Shown piece by piece: positions 1-9,555 of a stretch of 50,393 bases of DNA. The number at the start of each line of letters is the position of its first letter. Within the stretch, counting starts at the first letter, position 1. This DNA comes from Pelagibius litoralis (GTDB lineage: Bacteria > Pseudomonadota > Alphaproteobacteria > Kiloniellales > DSM-21159), in contig JARFRB010000113.1 in assembly GCA_029287455.1 (NCBI GenBank), positions 1 through 50,393 of the forward strand, in the 5' to 3' direction. Under the pieces are notes generated by a model. That model did not search any database. It was not told where the DNA came from and saw only the letters and a list, made by a program, of their open reading frames with translations. The position numbers and the translations under genes were made by a program.

Positions 1-1925
<1,925 letters not shown>

Positions 1926-3140
1926 ATGGAACGACACGACCACAAGGCATTTCGCGAAGGAACGCACCGGACCATATCGCCGAGCGAGACGGTTGCCCGT
2001 GTCCGGCCCTTGATGGGGCGGATGGGCATAACGCGCATCGCGAACGTGACGGGTCTAGATCGGATTGGTATTCCGGTAGTTCTCGCCTGCCGGCCCAATT
2101 CACGATCGCTTGCTGTGTCCCAAGGCAAGGGGCTCGATCTCGACGCCGCGAAAGCCTCGGCGCTCATGGAGGCGGTCGAGGGCTTCCACGCGGAGCGCAT
2201 CCGGCTTCCGCTTCGGCTTGGAAGCTACAGCGATCTCGCCGGCGATTTGCGGCTCGCCGACGTGGAGGGACTTCCGCGTCCACGCCACAGCGGATTTCAC
2301 CTCAATGTGCAGGTTCCCTGGATAGAGGGCCACGACCTCCTTACGGACAGTTCCATTTGGCTGCCCTACGAAGTCGTTCATACCAACTACACCTTGCCTA
2401 TGGTTCAGGGCAGCGGGTGTTTCGTCGCGAGCACTAATGGCTTGGCGTCTGGCAACTCAATGCCGGAAGCGATTTCCCACGGCATTTGCGAAGTGGTGGA
2501 GCGAGATGCCATAACGTTGTGGAACTGCTTGCCGAGAGCCCGGCGCGACAAGACCAGGATCGATCTCGATACGATCGACGACAAGAACTGCTCCCATGTT
2601 CTGGAGATGTTGCGCAAAGCGGGCCTAAAGGTCGCCGTCTGGGATGTGACAACGGACGTCGGCATTCCGTCCTTTTACTGCTTGATCGTCGATGGCAAAC
2701 GCGAATTGGCTCATTCCGGAGCGGGTGCCGGTACGCATCCGGCGCGGCAAGTGGCATTGCTGCGGGCGATGACGGAAGCCGTCCAGGTGCGCACCAACTA
2801 CATCACCGGAGCAAGAGACGATTTGCTGCCGGAAGAATACGCTGATCAAGGCATCGTGGAAAAATTCGACCGGGCTCAGGAGCTCATGGCCGCCACGCCA
2901 ACGCACGATTTCAAGGAGGTGGCGACCCACGAAGCCGACAAGATCTCGCTCGATATCGACTGGATGCTGGACCGGCTGGTTGCCGTGGGGATTGAGCAGG
3001 TGCTTGTTGTCGATCTCACCCGGCCCGAGTTTGAGGTTTCTGTGGCGAGGGTCGTCATTCCAGGGCTAGAAGGCCCCGACGACCACGATGCCTTCGTCCC
3101 GGGCCCCCGCGCGCGCGCCCTTGGCGGAGGGGTGTCATGA
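1926..3140 (+). CDS. YcaO-domain protein, probable peptide thioamidation enzyme
   Basis: YcaO enzymes use ATP to phosphorylate a peptide backbone amide, giving azolines, macroamidines or, with TfuA partners, thioamides. The 404 residues contain the family's nucleotide- and magnesium-binding segments: MEAVEGFHAE at 81-90, HGICEVVERDA at 185-195 and RAMTEAVQVRTNYITGARDD at about 280-299. The N-terminus (FREGTHRTISPSETVARVRP, 9-28) is typical of stand-alone YcaO proteins. The C-terminus lacks the PxPxP ending of many azoline-forming members. No E1/ThiF-like partner or dehydrogenase is nearby. The gene overlaps the TfuA gene by four bases (ATGA), which implies co-translation. The ribosome site before the ATG is weak. 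The family call is firm; thioamidation is inferred from the TfuA partner. Confidence 0.92.
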   Translation: MERHDHKAFREGTHRTISPSETVARVRPLMGRMGITRIANVTGLDRIGIPVVLACRPNSRSLAVSQGKGLDLDAAKASALMEAVEGFHAERIRLPLRLGSYSDLAGDLRLADVEGLPRPRHSGFHLNVQVPWIEGHDLLTDSSIWLPYEVVHTNYTLPMVQGSGCFVASTNGLASGNSMPEAISHGICEVVERDAITLWNCLPRARRDKTRIDLDTIDDKNCSHVLEMLRKAGLKVAVWDVTTDVGIPSFYCLIVDGKRELAHSGAGAGTHPARQVALLRAMTEAVQVRTNYITGARDDLLPEEYADQGIVEKFDRAQELMAATPTHDFKEVATHEADKISLDIDWMLDRLVAVGIEQVLVVDLTRPEFEVSVARVVIPGLEGPDDHDAFVPGPRARALGGGVS

Positions 3141-4513
3141 ACGTCGTCGTTTTCGTGGGGCCGTCATTACCCAAGGCGCGCGCAGAGGCTGAGGGCGAAG
3201 TCGTGGTTTTGCCTCCCGCTGCCGTGGGAGATATCTATAACGCCGCGCGGCGGGGCGCCCGCGCGATTGGCCTCATCGACGGATATTTCGAGGGTGTTCC
3301 CTCGGTTTGGCACAAGGAGATCCTGTGGGCGCTCAGGGAAGGAGTCGAGGTTTTCGGCGGCTCCAGCATGGGGGCGCTGCGGGCGGCGGAACTGCACGCC
3401 TTCGGCATGCGTGGCGTTGGCCAGATCTTCGAGTGGTTCCGCGACGGTTTATTGGAGGACGACGACGAGGTTGCCGTTCTGCACGGTCCGGCGGAGACGG
3501 GCTACCTTATGCTTTCCGAGCCGATGGTGAATTTTCGCGCCACTCTTGAACGGGCCAGCAAGGAGAACTTGATCGGATCGGACACGCGCGAGGCGCTGCT
3601 TAGTGTGGCCAAGCGCGTGTTTTACCAGGAGCGGACATGGGATGCCGTGCTCGCCCACCCGGATGTCGAGGCCGTGCCGGGTGACGAGCGGGAGAGGTTG
3701 AGCGCCTGGCTGCCGGAGGGGCGGATCGACATCAAGAAATCCGACGCGCTTTCCGTCCTATCGGCGGTGAAAACCGCTGCGGGACAGCTGGGTGTGCGGA
3801 CGGGAGCCTCCACGGATTTCCACTTCGAGTGGACCACCATGTGGGACAAGGTCGTTGCTTTCTCATCTCAAGGCGCGGGTCGGGCGGACGCCTCGATGAC
3901 GGCCGAAGAGAGCGCCGTACTCGAAGAATTGCGCCTTGATGCCAAGGGCTACGAGCGGGCGCGGGACCTAGCCGTGCTGCGAAAACTTGTGGACCGGGAA
4001 GCCCTGCGCGAGGGAATGGAGGTCGACCACGCGTCCAAGGTCGCGGCAATGCAGCGGTTTCGCGAAACCAACAGCTTGTTCAGACGCGCGGAACTCGATC
4101 GGTGGCTGTCGGAGCACGAAATGGGGGTCGAGGGCTTTGAAGACCTAATGGTTCAAGAAGCGCTTCTGGATTGGATGAGAACAGCCTTCGCGGCCGAACT
4201 CGACGATTGGTTGCTTGCCGAGGCGCGTATTAACGGCTCCTACGCGAGTTTGTCGGGCCGGGCTGGGGACAAGCAGCGGTTTTTGGCGCGGGGCGACTCG
4301 CCTGGCGTGGACTCCAACGCCAACTCGCCGTTACAATTACGTGCTTGGTATTTCGAGACACGGCTCGACCGCGAAATGCCAAGCGACATGGAATCATTTG
4401 CTCGGTCACTTGGCTTCGCCGATCTTCGCGCATTCGATCGCGCCCTGGAAAAAGAGTACTATTACGTTAAAGGAGGTTCCGGTCAGGCGAAAGCCGGCAA
4501 GTCGCCCGCGTAA
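3137..4513 (+). CDS. TfuA-like protein, partner of YcaO
   Basis: TfuA-like proteins accompany YcaO in thioamide formation, on methyl-coenzyme M reductase in archaea and on thioamidated RiPPs in bacteria; they are thought to help deliver sulfide. The hallmark motif GGSSMGALRAAELHAFGM lies near residues 74-91, in an N-terminal TfuA core of about 170 residues. The protein is 458 residues long, so about 280 residues form a mostly helical, charged C-terminal extension that I cannot assign. Such long TfuA forms occur in proteobacteria, as far as I recall. It starts inside the last codon of the YcaO gene and is followed after 92 bases by the metallopeptidase gene. The name traces to the trifolitoxin locus of Rhizobium. 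Confidence 0.9.
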   Translation: MNVVVFVGPSLPKARAEAEGEVVVLPPAAVGDIYNAARRGARAIGLIDGYFEGVPSVWHKEILWALREGVEVFGGSSMGALRAAELHAFGMRGVGQIFEWFRDGLLEDDDEVAVLHGPAETGYLMLSEPMVNFRATLERASKENLIGSDTREALLSVAKRVFYQERTWDAVLAHPDVEAVPGDERERLSAWLPEGRIDIKKSDALSVLSAVKTAAGQLGVRTGASTDFHFEWTTMWDKVVAFSSQGAGRADASMTAEESAVLEELRLDAKGYERARDLAVLRKLVDREALREGMEVDHASKVAAMQRFRETNSLFRRAELDRWLSEHEMGVEGFEDLMVQEALLDWMRTAFAAELDDWLLAEARINGSYASLSGRAGDKQRFLARGDSPGVDSNANSPLQLRAWYFETRLDREMPSDMESFARSLGFADLRAFDRALEKEYYYVKGGSGQAKAGKSPA

Positions 4514-4605
4514 TTTAAACATCGCAACACGGATTACGGGCGTACCCGGAAGGTTCGTAGCGGTAGCGGTAGTGGAGGCCCAGTTCAAGATCGAGGGAGT
4601 TCCAA

Positions 4606-5886
4606 TTGACGACCGATCACGCTGGTACGAGGTTCAAGCTCTATCCTCAGCTTCCTGGCTTGGAAAGCGACGAAGGCCCGGAGACTATTTGGGTGTCGCC
4701 GCCCCCCGGGGCGATCGGCCCTGGTCCCTCCGACGACAGGATGTACGTGGTTGAGCCTATCGGCAAGCAGCAGCCCTATGGCCCCGCGCCTGGGCGATAC
4801 GGCCGGACGGGATTGTACCTTCCTCCCTGGCGGGGTCCGGTGGTGCAACCGGCCCTGCCGGACGCGAACGGGCATTTCGATTACCTGGAGCTTGGAACGC
4901 CGCAGTTCGAGATGGCTCACATTTTCGGCAGCGTCCGCTTTACGCTCGACGTCTGGGAACGCTATTTCGGGCGGTGGATCGAATGGCATTTCCGGCGCGA
5001 TTTCAGCCGGTTGGAGATCGTCCATCTCCGCTCCCTCGATAATGCTTTTGCGGGCTTCGGCTCCATAGAAGTGGGGGCCCATTTCAGCAAGGACGCGCCG
5101 CCCGTGCCTTTCAGTCTCAGCTTCGATGTGCTGGCGCACGAGGTGGGGCACCTCATCATTTACAGCATGATCGGCTTGCCCGACCCGGAGGATATGGAGA
5201 GCGAGTACCTCGGCTTTCACGAATCCGCCGCGGACATGGTGTCGCTGATCACGCTTCTGCATTTCGACTCGGCCATTGAGGAACTGCTCAACAACAGCCG
5301 CGGCAATCTCTACACAGCCAATCGGCTCAATCGCTTCGCGGAGCTTTCCAATTTCAACCAGATGCGGATGGCGAATAACACGCGCACGCTCGCGGAGTTC
5401 GCCGAGGGTTGGAGCAAGGAGCATGATCTTTCAGAGCCCCTAACCGGCGCCTTGTTCGACGTATGGGTCGACGCCTTTCATGAAAGCTTGCTGGACGGTG
5501 GCTTGATTTCCGGTGCGCTCGAGGATTTTGCGGACGAAATGGATTATCAGCCGGGCGGGGTGGAAGCAATTCAAGGGCTATTCGACGAGGCCTTCTCCAG
5601 GGATCCGGCGGGCTTCAAGGCTGCGCTGGCGGAATCGCGTGATTACATGGGCTTCGCGCTTGCCGCTGTCTTTGAGCGATTGCTGCCGGAGAATCTGATT
5701 TACGAGGACGTGCGCAATGCCCTGCTGGACATCGATCAAGAGATCAATCGGGGGCGGTATCGACGGATTATCCTCAACAATTTCAATGCCCGGGCCATTG
5801 GGCTGGTCGGCGCCGGCCCGCGTCTGGCCCCACCGGATGAAGATAGCCATGCATTCTCGGCACGTACCATCGTTCCAGCAGGTTAA
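4606..5886 (+). CDS. HExxH zinc metallopeptidase (gluzincin-like) in the YcaO/TfuA locus
   Basis: This 426-residue protein carries a zinc-peptidase signature, LAHEVGHLII, with His178, Glu179 and His182. A second motif, HESAADMV, supplies Glu206 and Asp210. The ExxxD spacing equals the thermolysin Glu166/Asp170 arrangement, so a gluzincin-type active site is likely. There is no signal peptide or membrane segment, so the protein should act in the cytoplasm, as expected for a RiPP leader or core-releasing protease. The start is TTG at 4606, after a GGGAG ribosome site; an in-frame stop at 4570 rules out longer forms. The first 90 residues are rich in proline and glycine and match no domain I know. 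It could also be a non-proteolytic relative, but the catalytic residues are intact. Confidence 0.8.
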   Translation: MTTDHAGTRFKLYPQLPGLESDEGPETIWVSPPPGAIGPGPSDDRMYVVEPIGKQQPYGPAPGRYGRTGLYLPPWRGPVVQPALPDANGHFDYLELGTPQFEMAHIFGSVRFTLDVWERYFGRWIEWHFRRDFSRLEIVHLRSLDNAFAGFGSIEVGAHFSKDAPPVPFSLSFDVLAHEVGHLIIYSMIGLPDPEDMESEYLGFHESAADMVSLITLLHFDSAIEELLNNSRGNLYTANRLNRFAELSNFNQMRMANNTRTLAEFAEGWSKEHDLSEPLTGALFDVWVDAFHESLLDGGLISGALEDFADEMDYQPGGVEAIQGLFDEAFSRDPAGFKAALAESRDYMGFALAAVFERLLPENLIYEDVRNALLDIDQEINRGRYRRIILNNFNARAIGLVGAGPRLAPPDEDSHAFSARTIVPAG

Positions 5887-6093
5887 CCGGAGTCAGAGAG
5901 CATTAACTGGTCAAGTAACGAAAATACGAGGAGGTGCAAAACAAATTAAGTATAGAATAGCTGACTATCATGCCTAGAAAATGCTGTTGACTAGTCTCAA
6001 TTGTTAGTCTGTGGATCTGGGAATGGTGGAATATAATGCATTCCCCATTCTTAAGAAGGAATTCAAAATTTTGTCCAACAGGAGGCGGGAACA
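5887..6093 (+). promoter_or_regulatory. AT-rich leader region of the repeat-precursor gene with a consensus -10 box
   Basis: This 207-base gap is clearly richer in A and T than the flanking genes. It contains a perfect TATAAT at 6032-6037, about 56 bases before the precursor start, but no good -35 hexamer at 16-18 bases upstream. A strong AGGAGG ribosome site precedes the ATG at 6094. The precursor may therefore have its own transcript as well as read-through from the YcaO operon. Short frames here lack ribosome sites. Confidence 0.35.
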
Positions 6094-6717
6094 ATGCCGG
6101 AAACGCTTTTGAGTGCCTCGGAAATAAAACTCTACGGTAGGCTGATGATTGACATACAGCTGGTGGGCGGCGTTCATTCAGCCGGTAAAAGCACTAATGA
6201 ATTTGTAAAAGGCCAATTGCGGGGTAAAGACGCCACACCTAAGAATAAGCCAGGGTTGGCTAGAATATACGGATTTAGTTATGAGGGCCGCTACTACGAT
6301 CTGGGGAGCCCGGTGATCTTCTTGGTGCACGGCCCCGGCGAAAAGGCGGGTCCTCCCGCGCCAAAGCTGCGAAGCCATGGCAGTCCGAGCCAAGCGGGGA
6401 CCCAAGCAGCGGTGGGGGCTGTTCCGCCGGGCGATACCGACCATACGGGTGTCGCCGCGAAGGATTGGGACATGATGGATGACATCTTTATGTGGGACTA
6501 CGACAGGAGCGACTACAGCATGCGGCTGGATGTCCAATCGGGGATGCTGGACCAATTGCTGCTCGCACCCTTCTTCGATGATGACGGTGGCCCGGCCTAT
6601 AGTGGCGGCAAGGCTTACAGCGGCGGCAAGGCCTACAGCGGCGGAAAAGCATATAGTGGCGGCAAGGCTTACAGCGGTGGTAAGGCCTATAGCGGTGGCA
6701 AGGCGTACGGAGACTAG
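6094..6717 (+). CDS. Candidate multi-core RiPP precursor with six AYSGGK repeats
   Basis: I do not recognise this 207-residue protein as a named family. Residues 1-85 look like a folded or recognition region, including RIYGFSYEGRYYDL at 57-70. Residues 86-120 are a linker rich in Pro, Gly and Ser. Residues 122-160 are acidic and amphipathic (DMMDDIFMWDYDRSDYSM). Residues 168-203 are six perfect AYSGGK hexapeptides, ending in AYGD. There is no cysteine, signal peptide or membrane helix. The strong AGGAGG ribosome site and the position behind YcaO, TfuA and a metallopeptidase suggest a leader plus repeated cores. The actinobacterial thiovarsolin precursor is a known parallel, with repeated cores and a YcaO-TfuA pair. 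The coding call is firm; the precursor role is inferred. A structural Gly-rich tail is the main alternative. Confidence 0.75.
   Translation: MPETLLSASEIKLYGRLMIDIQLVGGVHSAGKSTNEFVKGQLRGKDATPKNKPGLARIYGFSYEGRYYDLGSPVIFLVHGPGEKAGPPAPKLRSHGSPSQAGTQAAVGAVPPGDTDHTGVAAKDWDMMDDIFMWDYDRSDYSMRLDVQSGMLDQLLLAPFFDDDGGPAYSGGKAYSGGKAYSGGKAYSGGKAYSGGKAYSGGKAYGD
6595..6702 (+). repeat. Six in-frame 18-bp repeats encoding AYSGGK
   Basis: Six adjacent 18-base units each encode Ala-Tyr-Ser-Gly-Gly-Lys without a single amino-acid change. The DNA differs between units at third positions: GCC/GCT/GCA for Ala, TAT/TAC for Tyr, AGT/AGC for Ser, GGC/GGA/GGT for Gly and AAG/AAA for Lys. Synonymous drift with an invariant peptide points to selection on the peptide rather than very recent slippage. 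A shortened unit, AYGD, follows and ends the gene. Confidence 0.95.
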
Positions 6718-7175
6718 GCGTCCCAACGCATGTGAATTCTCGTTGCGTCGGATGAATCAAGCTTGAAGCCAAGGCGCTTGTAAAGCTTGATCGCCTTGTT
6801 GCCGCGCACCATCGAAAGCAAGAGCGGTTTTCGCTTCGCTTCCGTCGCGCGCATGATGTCGAGGATAATGCTCGAACCGATTCCGTTTCTCTGGAATGCG
6901 GGCATCAGGTGAATCTGGTCTAAGTTGACGTCGCTGTCCGTTTCCGAGACTTGCACCCAGCCTATGTCCTCTCCATCAACTTGAACGACCTTGATCTGTC
7001 GGGTGTCAAAGTAAGACGCAAATTTCGAACGTGTTTCGGCCTCGTCCCACGCGCCCAAATCTGTCAGCAATGGTTTCATGCAATTGATATAAAGACGCTG
7101 CGCAAGCTCATAATCGCCCCTATTCGCGGGGCGAAGGCAGAATTCACAAGATGTCTTTCTACGCGATTCATCCAT
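6714..7175 (-). CDS. GNAT family N-acetyltransferase
   Basis: The 153 residues form one GNAT domain, which transfers an acetyl group from acetyl-CoA to an amine. Motif A is seen as LDQIHLMPAFQRNGIGSSII, with the Q/RxxGxG/A pyrophosphate loop (QRNGIG), and motif B as NKAIKLYKRLGFK. The substrate is unknown. The gene converges on the repeat precursor, and the two stop codons share the bases CTAG. It is therefore not in the same operon, though it could still act on the same product. It sits 27 bases downstream of the cyclase gene on the same strand. No strong ribosome site was found before the ATG at 7175. Confidence 0.85.
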   Translation of the reverse strand: MDESRRKTSCEFCLRPANRGDYELAQRLYINCMKPLLTDLGAWDEAETRSKFASYFDTRQIKVVQVDGEDIGWVQVSETDSDVNLDQIHLMPAFQRNGIGSSIILDIMRATEAKRKPLLLSMVRGNKAIKLYKRLGFKLDSSDATRIHMRWDA

Positions 7176-7202
7176 GGTAGTTTCGCGATAAAGGGAAGAT
7201 GC

Positions 7203-8966
7203 TTATTTCAGTCCCGCCTTTGCCAATCCTTCGAGCAATCGCTCTCGTGGTTCAGGATTCCGGTCGGGTGGAACATCTTTCCAATGGGCCAACGTGAATT
7301 CAGGTTGCGAGCGCAGCAGCTCTTTGGCGTAGCCCCGGGCCTCGCTTATGTTCCCGAGAAGTGCGTGACTGGCGGTCAGCATGCGCAGCCCTTCCGCTTT
7401 GTCATGCATCCGACCTAGCGTCCCAACCGCAGAGTTATAGTCGCCGAGGTCAAAGTATGCCTCGCCGAGATGCCACAGATACCAGTCGGGATAATAGGGG
7501 TTTAGGCGCATCGCGCGTTTGAGAAAAGTCACTGCCCGTTCGGTTTCTCCGTAGCAACAAACCGCGTGACCCATTTCCGCCAGCACGTCGGCATCGTTCG
7601 GATTTAGTTCTATCGCGCGCTCATAGGAAGCAAGTGACTCTTCATGCTGGCGTTTGTACAGACACGCTGAGCCGAGTGCCGCGTAGCCGCGTGAATCTGA
7701 GCAGTCAATTTCCACCGCCTTCTGGGCGAGGCTCACCGCGGTCTCCAGCTCCGGCTCAGGCGGGTGGGTCCAATTGAAACGCCAAGCGCGGGAATGGTTC
7801 CTCGACATGCCGGCGTAGCTGCGCGCGTTGATCGGGTCAATCTCGGCGGCCTGCTCGAACAAGTGCCGCGCCATCGTGTTCGCTTCGCGGGCGACGTGAA
7901 TGTTGAGTTCATCGCCCCGCAAGATCAGGCCGTAAGCTTGAATGTCTGTGCGCGCTATGCTCGCCAGCTTTTGGTTCTCGGCAATGTTGATCTCGATCGA
8001 CAGCCTGGAGGCAATCATCGAAGTGACTTCATCCTGAAACTCGAAGATATCTTCGAGGTCCCCGTCATAGCGTTCCGACCAGACAATCTTCTCGTTGCCC
8101 ACGTCTTGCAGCTGGATGTGGATCCGAACCTTGCGGCCCGCCCTCTGCAGACCGCCGGTCGCAAGATAGCGAACCCCGAGGTGTTCGCCGATCTGCTTCG
8201 TGGAAGCTTCATTGTTACGGAAAAGGAACGCCGAGTTCCTGGCGATGACGAAAAGATCGCGAAAGCGGGACACGCTGGTGATCAGATCCGCCGTTATCCC
8301 ATCGCAAATATGGCTGTCCTGCGGATCGCCGGACATGTTTTGGAGCGGCAGCACCGCGATCGAGTGTTTCGTCACGACCTGCGGGATTTCCTGGGGCGGC
8401 ATTGGGAGAGGCTGGGACGGCTTTTGAGGCCCTAAGTCCTCGACCGTGAAAACTTCAATCGGATCCGGGATATTCTTCAGGGCCTTTCGCCCCATTGAAT
8501 GCACCTTGATCTCGTCGATGCCACGGGCGTTCTGGCGCACCGCGTCCGTGATGCAGGTCCCGCCCGGCGGCGCCAGGCCCTGCACACGGGAGGCGACGTT
8601 GACGTGGTGGCCTTGAACCCCCGTCTCGTCAACCGTGATCTCGCCGAGGTTGATGCCGATCCGGAATACGATCTTTTCCTCTTCCGAGGCCCAGGCGGTT
8701 TGGTTGTGAAACTCTCTTTGAATGTCGACAGCGAATTTAAGCGATTGGGATGCGTTCACGAATGTCGCCAAGACTCCGTCACCGGCAACATGGATAACTT
8801 CCCCACCGTAATCGCCAACCAAGGATTTGATCAGTTTGATTGCTTGGTTCACCCGCACACGGGTTTGCTCTTCGTTCGCGCTCATCAATCGGCTGTAGCC
8901 GCAGATGTCTGCGAAGAGAACGGCCGACAAGCGCCGCTGCGGGAGTTTCGGTGCGCCCGGTTGCAT
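7203..8966 (-). CDS. Class III adenylate/guanylate cyclase with TolB-like and TPR domains
   Basis: The protein makes a cyclic nucleotide, most likely cAMP, from ATP. The catalytic domain covers about residues 10-175 of 587. Both metal-binding aspartates are present (FADICGYS with Asp20 and AGDGVL with Asp63), as is the NVASR motif supplying the transition-state Asn and Arg, so it should be active. Residues 200-340 resemble the TolB/FlgO-like domain common in these proteins (SIAVLPLQNMSGD...). The C-terminal half is a series of tetratricopeptide repeats for protein contacts. No transmembrane helix is visible. I prefer the ATG at 8966 to a TTG two codons upstream because GGAG then sits nine bases away. 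A Crp-family regulator lies about 600 bases upstream. Confidence 0.9.
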   Translation of the reverse strand: MQPGAPKLPQRRLSAVLFADICGYSRLMSANEEQTRVRVNQAIKLIKSLVGDYGGEVIHVAGDGVLATFVNASQSLKFAVDIQREFHNQTAWASEEEKIVFRIGINLGEITVDETGVQGHHVNVASRVQGLAPPGGTCITDAVRQNARGIDEIKVHSMGRKALKNIPDPIEVFTVEDLGPQKPSQPLPMPPQEIPQVVTKHSIAVLPLQNMSGDPQDSHICDGITADLITSVSRFRDLFVIARNSAFLFRNNEASTKQIGEHLGVRYLATGGLQRAGRKVRIHIQLQDVGNEKIVWSERYDGDLEDIFEFQDEVTSMIASRLSIEINIAENQKLASIARTDIQAYGLILRGDELNIHVAREANTMARHLFEQAAEIDPINARSYAGMSRNHSRAWRFNWTHPPEPELETAVSLAQKAVEIDCSDSRGYAALGSACLYKRQHEESLASYERAIELNPNDADVLAEMGHAVCCYGETERAVTFLKRAMRLNPYYPDWYLWHLGEAYFDLGDYNSAVGTLGRMHDKAEGLRMLTASHALLGNISEARGYAKELLRSQPEFTLAHWKDVPPDRNPEPRERLLEGLAKAGLK

Positions 8967-9281
8967 ACGCAATAGCTCCAGAGGATCGAATGCGCTCTTG
9001 CGGTATCGCAGGTCTTAATTCAGTGCTCAGAAGATAAGGCGCCCGAGTGAGAATATGCAACTCTGTCGGAAGGCTATTGCGGCCGGGTGCCCGCGGTCTC
9101 CGCTCGAATTCTTGGTTTATTGGCGATTTTTTGGGCGTGCGGCTGGCCTGTCGGCGCCGAAGCGGGCAAAAAAAGGCCCGGGAATCCCGGGCCTTGAGGT
9201 TTCACTGGGGAAGGTGGCCCGCGATCTGGGGGGAGATCGCGGACCGAGGCTCTCTCAGGGACGAGAGGTGCTTCAGCGCGG
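8967..9281. other. Gap between the cyclase gene and the 37-aa membrane peptide gene
   Basis: This 315-base stretch holds the presumed cyclase promoter and the strong terminator at 9168-9195, which is read on the minus strand. Several open frames cross it, but none has a ribosome site or a recognisable protein. I see no RNA gene. Confidence 0.5.
9168..9195 (-). terminator. Rho-independent terminator after the 37-aa gene
   Basis: Bases 9173-9183 and 9185-9195 form a perfect GC-rich inverted repeat (AAGGCCCGGGA / TCCCGGGCCTT). Read on the minus strand it is followed at once by seven T residues. It would end transcripts that come from the Crp-family gene and the small membrane peptide gene, before the cyclase gene. 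Confidence 0.85.
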
Positions 9282-9395
9282 TTAGAGATAACTTGCGAAG
9301 ATCGCGACCGCGTAGATCACGGCAAGAAGGCACCACGCCGAGCGAATTGGCCGCGTGGCGCTTTCCTGATTGGCTTCGGACCGTAAGGTCGACAT
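9282..9395 (-). CDS. 37-residue single-span membrane peptide
   Basis: This short frame reads MSTLRSEANQESATRPIRSA, then one hydrophobic helix (WCLLAVIYAVAIFASYL) that runs to the C-terminus. An AGGAG ribosome site lies nine bases before the ATG, and a clear terminator follows at 9168-9195, so it is very likely translated. The basic, soluble N-terminal half and C-terminal helix suggest a small inner-membrane protein with its N-terminus in the cytoplasm. I recognise no family. It lies downstream of the Crp-family gene on the same strand, 160 bases away, so it may share that transcript. Its role is unknown. Confidence 0.65.
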   Translation of the reverse strand: MSTLRSEANQESATRPIRSAWCLLAVIYAVAIFASYL

Positions 9396-9555
9396 CTTCA
9401 AAGGCTCCTATAACCGTCAAACTGCTGATTGCCATTTGATGAAGGCATAGGTCGGCACTCTTGCGATGTGGTTTTGCCCACAAGTTGTCGTTTTCTGAGA
9501 GATTTAGCGTTCTAAATCCCCAAGAAGCCGGCGAATTCCTTGTTTTGGGGTCTGA

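Noticed and set aside
4585-5424. A 279-codon minus-strand frame opposite the metallopeptidase
   Set aside because: The plus strand encodes the HExxH and ExxxD motifs with a ribosome site; the antisense frame matches nothing and is a composition effect.
6595-6702. Short direct repeats that could suggest a CRISPR array
   Set aside because: The units are 18 bases with no spacers, lie in frame in a gene with a strong ribosome site and differ at third codon positions, so they are coding repeats.
6178-6726. A long antisense open frame across the repeat precursor
   Set aside because: It arises because the repeated codons read as an open frame on the other strand; it has no ribosome site and its repeats only mirror the precursor.
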